NCBI GenBank assembly: GCA_002413095.1
Contig: DHWI01000059.1
Coordinates: 23,806 to 32,990, forward strand
Direction of reading: 5' to 3'
From: Thermoleophilia bacterium UBA5186
Lineage (GTDB): Bacteria; Actinomycetota; Thermoleophilia; Gaiellales; Gaiellaceae
DNA: 9,185 nucleotides
In this document: positions 6,792 to 9,185 of the stretch, one piece after another
How positions within the stretch are numbered: the stretch's first letter is position 1
Layout of the letters: every line of letters begins with the position of its first letter
Program-made: the position numbers and the translations under genes
Notes under the pieces: model-generated
Seen by the model: only the letters and a program-made list of their open reading frames with translations
What the model was told of the DNA's origin: nothing
Databases searched by the model: none

Positions 6792-8072
6792 AGATCTGCC
6801 TTCGTCACGACCGACCTCTACCGCGAGTAGGTCGTCCACGCTCTCGCGTCGGCGAATCAGTCGAGCCTGTCCATCCCGGACAAGGACGGCGGCCGGTCGC
6901 GGCACGCCGTTGTAGTTCGAGGCCATCGCGAGCGTGTACGCGCCCGTCGCGGGAACCGCGAGCAGGTCGCCGCGTCGCGGGTCGGCGAGCGCTACACGGC
7001 GGATCAGGACGTCGCCCGACTCGCAGTGCTTCCCGGCCACGCTGTAGGTCGCGGTGGGACCGTCCGAGGCGCGGTTCGCGAGTAGCGCGGTGTAGCGCGC
7101 GTCGTACAGCTGTGGCCGTGGGTTGTCGGACATCCCGCCATCGATCGCCGCCCAGCGAGTGCCGTCCGCCGCCTGCTTGACCACCCCCACACGGTAGAGC
7201 GTGACGCCCGCGGGGCCGACGACGGAGCGCCCCGGCTCGAGCACGAGCTGCGGGGGCGCCAGGTCATGCGCGTCGAAGCCACGCTGGACGCGATCGAGGA
7301 TCTGGGCGACGAAGTCCTCGATCGACGGGTCCGGGTCGTCCTCCACGTGGCGGATCGCGAGCCCGCCGCCGAGGTCGACGACCGCCGGCGACCAGCCGGT
7401 CTCGCGCTCGCAGACGGAGGCGAAGCCGGCCAGCCAGGCGATGCTGGCCCAGCCGGCGCTTGCATCGACGAGCTGGGAGCCCAGATGCACGTGCAGCCCG
7501 GCCGCCTCGAGCCCGAGCTCGCGGGCGTGAGCAAGCGCAGCGATCGCGGTCTCCGGCGTGAAGCCGAACTTCGAGCCGGCGTGGCCGGTCCGAATCGACG
7601 CGTGCGTGTCGACCTCGATTCCCGGCGTCACGCGCAGGAGCACGCGCCGGATCCCCGCCGTCGCGGCCCGCTCGACCTCGTCGGGCGCGTCGAGCACGAC
7701 GAGGCCCGCCCCGACCTCCGCCGCGCGAGCGAGCTCGGCGTCGCTCTTGTTGTTCCCGTGGACGACGATGCGCTCGGCCGGCACCCCCGCGGCGAGCGCG
7801 AACTCGAGCTCCCCCAGTGTGGAGACGTCGGCGCCGAGTCCCTCGTCGGCGAGCAGGCGGAGAACCGCGACGTTCGGGAACGCCTTCGTCCCGTAGGCGA
7901 TCAGCGCGTCGGGAGCGGCCGCGCGATAGGCACGTGCGCGGGCCACGAGCGTCTGCTCGTCCAGTACGACGAGCGGCGTGCCGAACTCCGCGGCCAGCGC
8001 GGAGGCCGTCATGCCGCCGAGGGTGAGCTCGTCGCCCTCGATCGCGGCGGTCGCCGGGAAGAGGTCGAGCAC
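6786..8072 (-). CDS. lysA: Diaminopimelate decarboxylase
   Basis: PLP enzyme of the fold III (alanine racemase-like) group that decarboxylates meso-diaminopimelate to L-lysine, the last step of bacterial lysine synthesis. The 428-residue length matches the family (about 420). Visible residues: PLP lysine K63 in YGTKAFPN; HVHLGSQ at 194-200; glycine loop DLGGG at 233-237; EPGRSVVGPAG from 279 for phosphate binding; catalytic cysteine C350 in CESGD, the pattern of DAP-specific enzymes; and Y379 in GAYTLAMASNYNG. The start is GTG, with AGGGG 6 nt upstream that overlaps the stop of the deacetylase gene, so the two are probably translated together. An internal ATG at residue 21 is a weaker alternative. 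The 3' end abuts fic, one base apart and convergent. Arginine or ornithine decarboxylase relatives are unlikely given CESGD. Confidence 0.95.
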   Translation of the reverse strand: MLDLFPATAAIEGDELTLGGMTASALAAEFGTPLVVLDEQTLVARARAYRAAAPDALIAYGTKAFPNVAVLRLLADEGLGADVSTLGELEFALAAGVPAERIVVHGNNKSDAELARAAEVGAGLVVLDAPDEVERAATAGIRRVLLRVTPGIEVDTHASIRTGHAGSKFGFTPETAIAALAHARELGLEAAGLHVHLGSQLVDASAGWASIAWLAGFASVCERETGWSPAVVDLGGGLAIRHVEDDPDPSIEDFVAQILDRVQRGFDAHDLAPPQLVLEPGRSVVGPAGVTLYRVGVVKQAADGTRWAAIDGGMSDNPRPQLYDARYTALLANRASDGPTATYSVAGKHCESGDVLIRRVALADPRRGDLLAVPATGAYTLAMASNYNGVPRPAAVLVRDGQARLIRRRESVDDLLAVEVGRDEGRSG

Positions 8073-8081
8073 CTGAGACCC

Positions 8082-8723
8082 CTACGCCGCGAGCAGCTCA
8101 GACACGGTGACGAAACGGTAGCCGTCGTCTGCGAGCCGTTCGAGGATCCGCGGCAGCGCGCGAACCGTCTCTGCTAAAGGCTCGCCGTGATTCGACTCGT
8201 CTCCGGGCCGGCCGTCGTGGTGGAGGACGATCGCACCCGCGTGCGCCGAGCTGACCACCTCCTCCTCAATTTGCTCGTGCCGGATCTCGAGTTGCCAGTC
8301 ATCCGGGGTTACCGTCCAGAGCACCGTCGCGTCGAGTCCGCACGCGGCCGCGACGCGTGCGAAGCGGCCCGGGACGGCGCCGTACGGCGGCCGAAAGAGT
8401 CGGGGTGCGTGGCCGGCGATCCCTTCGACGATGTCCGAGGTGCGGCGAATCTCGTCACGCCAGACCTCCGGATCGACCACCTCGCGGCCGTCGACGTGCG
8501 TCCACGTGTGGTTCCCGAGCTCGTGGCCTCGCGCGGCGGTCGCGCGAACGACGTCCGGCAAGCGCTCGACCCATTCGCCGACGACGAAGAACGTCCCGCG
8601 CGCGCCGTGCGCGTCGAGAACGTCGAGCACCGCCTCAGTGGAGCCGGACGGCCCGTCGTCGAACGTGAGCGCGACCTCCCGCCGGTCCGGCCGCGCGGAG
8701 CAAACAACCCAGGGCTCAGTCAC
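8082..8723 (-). CDS. Polysaccharide deacetylase family protein (NodB homology, CE4)
   Basis: Metal-dependent deacetylase of carbohydrate esterase family 4, which removes N-acetyl (or similar) groups from sugars such as chitin or peptidoglycan. All five family motifs are present (numbered from the longer start at 8750): TFDDGP at 29-34 with the catalytic/metal aspartates; HTWTH with metal ligands H81 and H85; RPPYG at 120-124; TPDDW near 149-152; and LHHD at 176-179. No signal peptide or membrane helix is seen, so a cytosolic role or non-classical export must be considered; some relatives act on small amides. The start is ambiguous. The GTG at 8723 has AGGG 8 nt upstream and overlaps the cupin stop by 8 nt, so it is preferred; an ATG at 8750 would add nine residues with no ribosome site. 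Next gene lysA starts 9 nt after its stop. Substrate is unknown. Confidence 0.93.
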   Translation of the reverse strand: MTEPWVVCSARPDRREVALTFDDGPSGSTEAVLDVLDAHGARGTFFVVGEWVERLPDVVRATAARGHELGNHTWTHVDGREVVDPEVWRDEIRRTSDIVEGIAGHAPRLFRPPYGAVPGRFARVAAACGLDATVLWTVTPDDWQLEIRHEQIEEEVVSSAHAGAIVLHHDGRPGDESNHGEPLAETVRALPRILERLADDGYRFVTVSELLAA

Positions 8724-9111
8724 TCCACCAGCCCTGAACGACGTCGCCATCGCCGGGTCCGGTGCTCGGGGCGCCGATGGCGATGATCTCGCCGCCCTCG
8801 GGTCCCCCCTCGAAGCTGCGCATGGTGTCCTTGTGCACCCGCACGGCGTCCCATTGCTTCAGGTCGTGCACCTCGTCCTCGATCTTCATCCGGATGCTGC
8901 CGCTCAAGACGATGTAGATCTCCTCCTGCGTCTTGTGCTTGTGTCCGAACGGCAGCCGGAAGTTCGGCGCAATCCGCTGGTAGCTCATGCCGGAGTTCTC
9001 CATCCCGAGCGGCACGCGGGCCATACGCATCTCGAGGTTCGGCGACAGGCCGAAATTCGGCGCCTGATCATCAACGTCATCCTTGAGATTCACCTTGGTG
9101 AAGCCGGCCAT
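8716..9111 (-). CDS. Small single-domain cupin protein
   Basis: Protein of 131 residues with one cupin beta-barrel. The first cupin motif is clear: GHKHKTQEEIYIVLSGSIRMKI starting at G56, giving likely metal ligands H57, H59 and a glutamate at 63 or 64. The second motif (DAVRVHKDTMRSFEGG, about 88-103) keeps its spacing but has arginine (R98) where the usual last metal-binding histidine would stand, so metal binding may be altered or lost. The tail ends in GWWSD. The start ATG has a strong GGAGG (9116-9120 read on the other strand) 4 nt upstream. It is the first gene of the leftward unit with the deacetylase and lysA. Cupins range from isomerases and dioxygenases to sugar or ligand sensors; no specific activity can be assigned. 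Confidence 0.88.
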   Translation of the reverse strand: MAGFTKVNLKDDVDDQAPNFGLSPNLEMRMARVPLGMENSGMSYQRIAPNFRLPFGHKHKTQEEIYIVLSGSIRMKIEDEVHDLKQWDAVRVHKDTMRSFEGGPEGGEIIAIGAPSTGPGDGDVVQGWWSD

Positions 9112-9153
9112 GGCGCCTCCTTCTTCGGGGTTTCGCTGACGCTTTCGCCCGGG

Positions 9154-9167
9154 TACACTGCCACGAA
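9154..9167 (+). promoter_or_regulatory. Possible -10 element of a divergent leaderless gene
   Basis: TACACT at 9154-9159 fits the TANNNT -10 pattern and lies 8 bases before an ATG at 9168, the spacing expected when the start codon is at or near the transcript start. The expected -35 position (TTTCGC, 9131-9136) is poor. The intergenic region is 56 nt from the cupin start to that ATG; no clear promoter for the leftward cupin unit could be picked out in it. Confidence 0.35.
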
Positions 9168-9185
9168 ATGCACGGCCAGCTTCTT
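9168..9185 (+). CDS. Possible start of a divergent gene, cut by the window end
   Basis: Only six codons are present (M-H-G-Q-L-L), beginning at an ATG placed just after a TACACT -10-like element and with no ribosome site, as for a leaderless gene. Nothing can be said about the product. It could equally be chance. Confidence 0.25.

Noticed and set aside
6812..6834. CGACCT...AGGTCG inverted repeat as a terminator for fic
   Set aside because: It lies within lysA coding sequence, has an 11-base loop and no T-run; six-base repeats of this kind are expected by chance.
7266..8177. 303-codon open frame on the + strand opposite lysA
   Set aside because: Shadow of lysA and the deacetylase; no recognisable domains.

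Overview
The window is a gene-dense, high-GC bacterial stretch, about 70% or more GC in most genes. It most likely comes from an actinobacterium (Actinomycetota). The best clue is a single-chain FO synthase (FbiC), in which the CofG and CofH radical-SAM halves are fused; that fusion is typical of Actinobacteria, while archaea usually keep two genes. Leaderless-type promoters and near-absent intergenic space fit the same picture. A deep-branching class such as Thermoleophilia is possible, but this is an impression and was not tested.

Left part, + strand (59-5595): two branched-chain amino acid type ABC permeases (livH, livM), a periplasmic-type ligand-binding protein (livK-like) and fbiC follow one another with a 1-nt overlap and gaps of 12 and 9 nt, so they look like one transcription unit. 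The two ATPases (LivG/LivF) that such a transporter needs are not in the window. fbiC makes the deazaflavin chromophore of coenzyme F420 from tyrosine and a riboflavin precursor.

Middle (5596-6784): a stand-alone class II Fic AMP-transferase gene with a C-terminal winged-helix domain. It has an AT-rich promoter that appears to produce a leaderless mRNA, and the spacer and -10 region hold a palindrome within three tandem 8-mers. Its base composition is visibly lower in GC than its neighbours, so it looks like a later arrival between fbiC and lysA. It converges on lysA with one base between the two stop codons.

Right part, - strand (6786-9111): a three-gene unit read right to left, of a small cupin, a NodB-type polysaccharide deacetylase and diaminopimelate decarboxylase (lysA). 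The first pair overlap and the second pair are 9 nt apart. lysA makes lysine from meso-diaminopimelate, which is also a peptidoglycan precursor. The deacetylase acts on N-acetylated sugars, so a loose cell-wall or nitrogen-metabolism theme is possible. At the extreme right a possible divergent leaderless gene begins on the + strand and is cut by the window end.

No tRNA, rRNA, CRISPR array, insertion sequence or phage gene was seen. Nothing here is clearly an undescribed system. The most interesting item is the solo Fic/wHTH gene with its putative self-operator.
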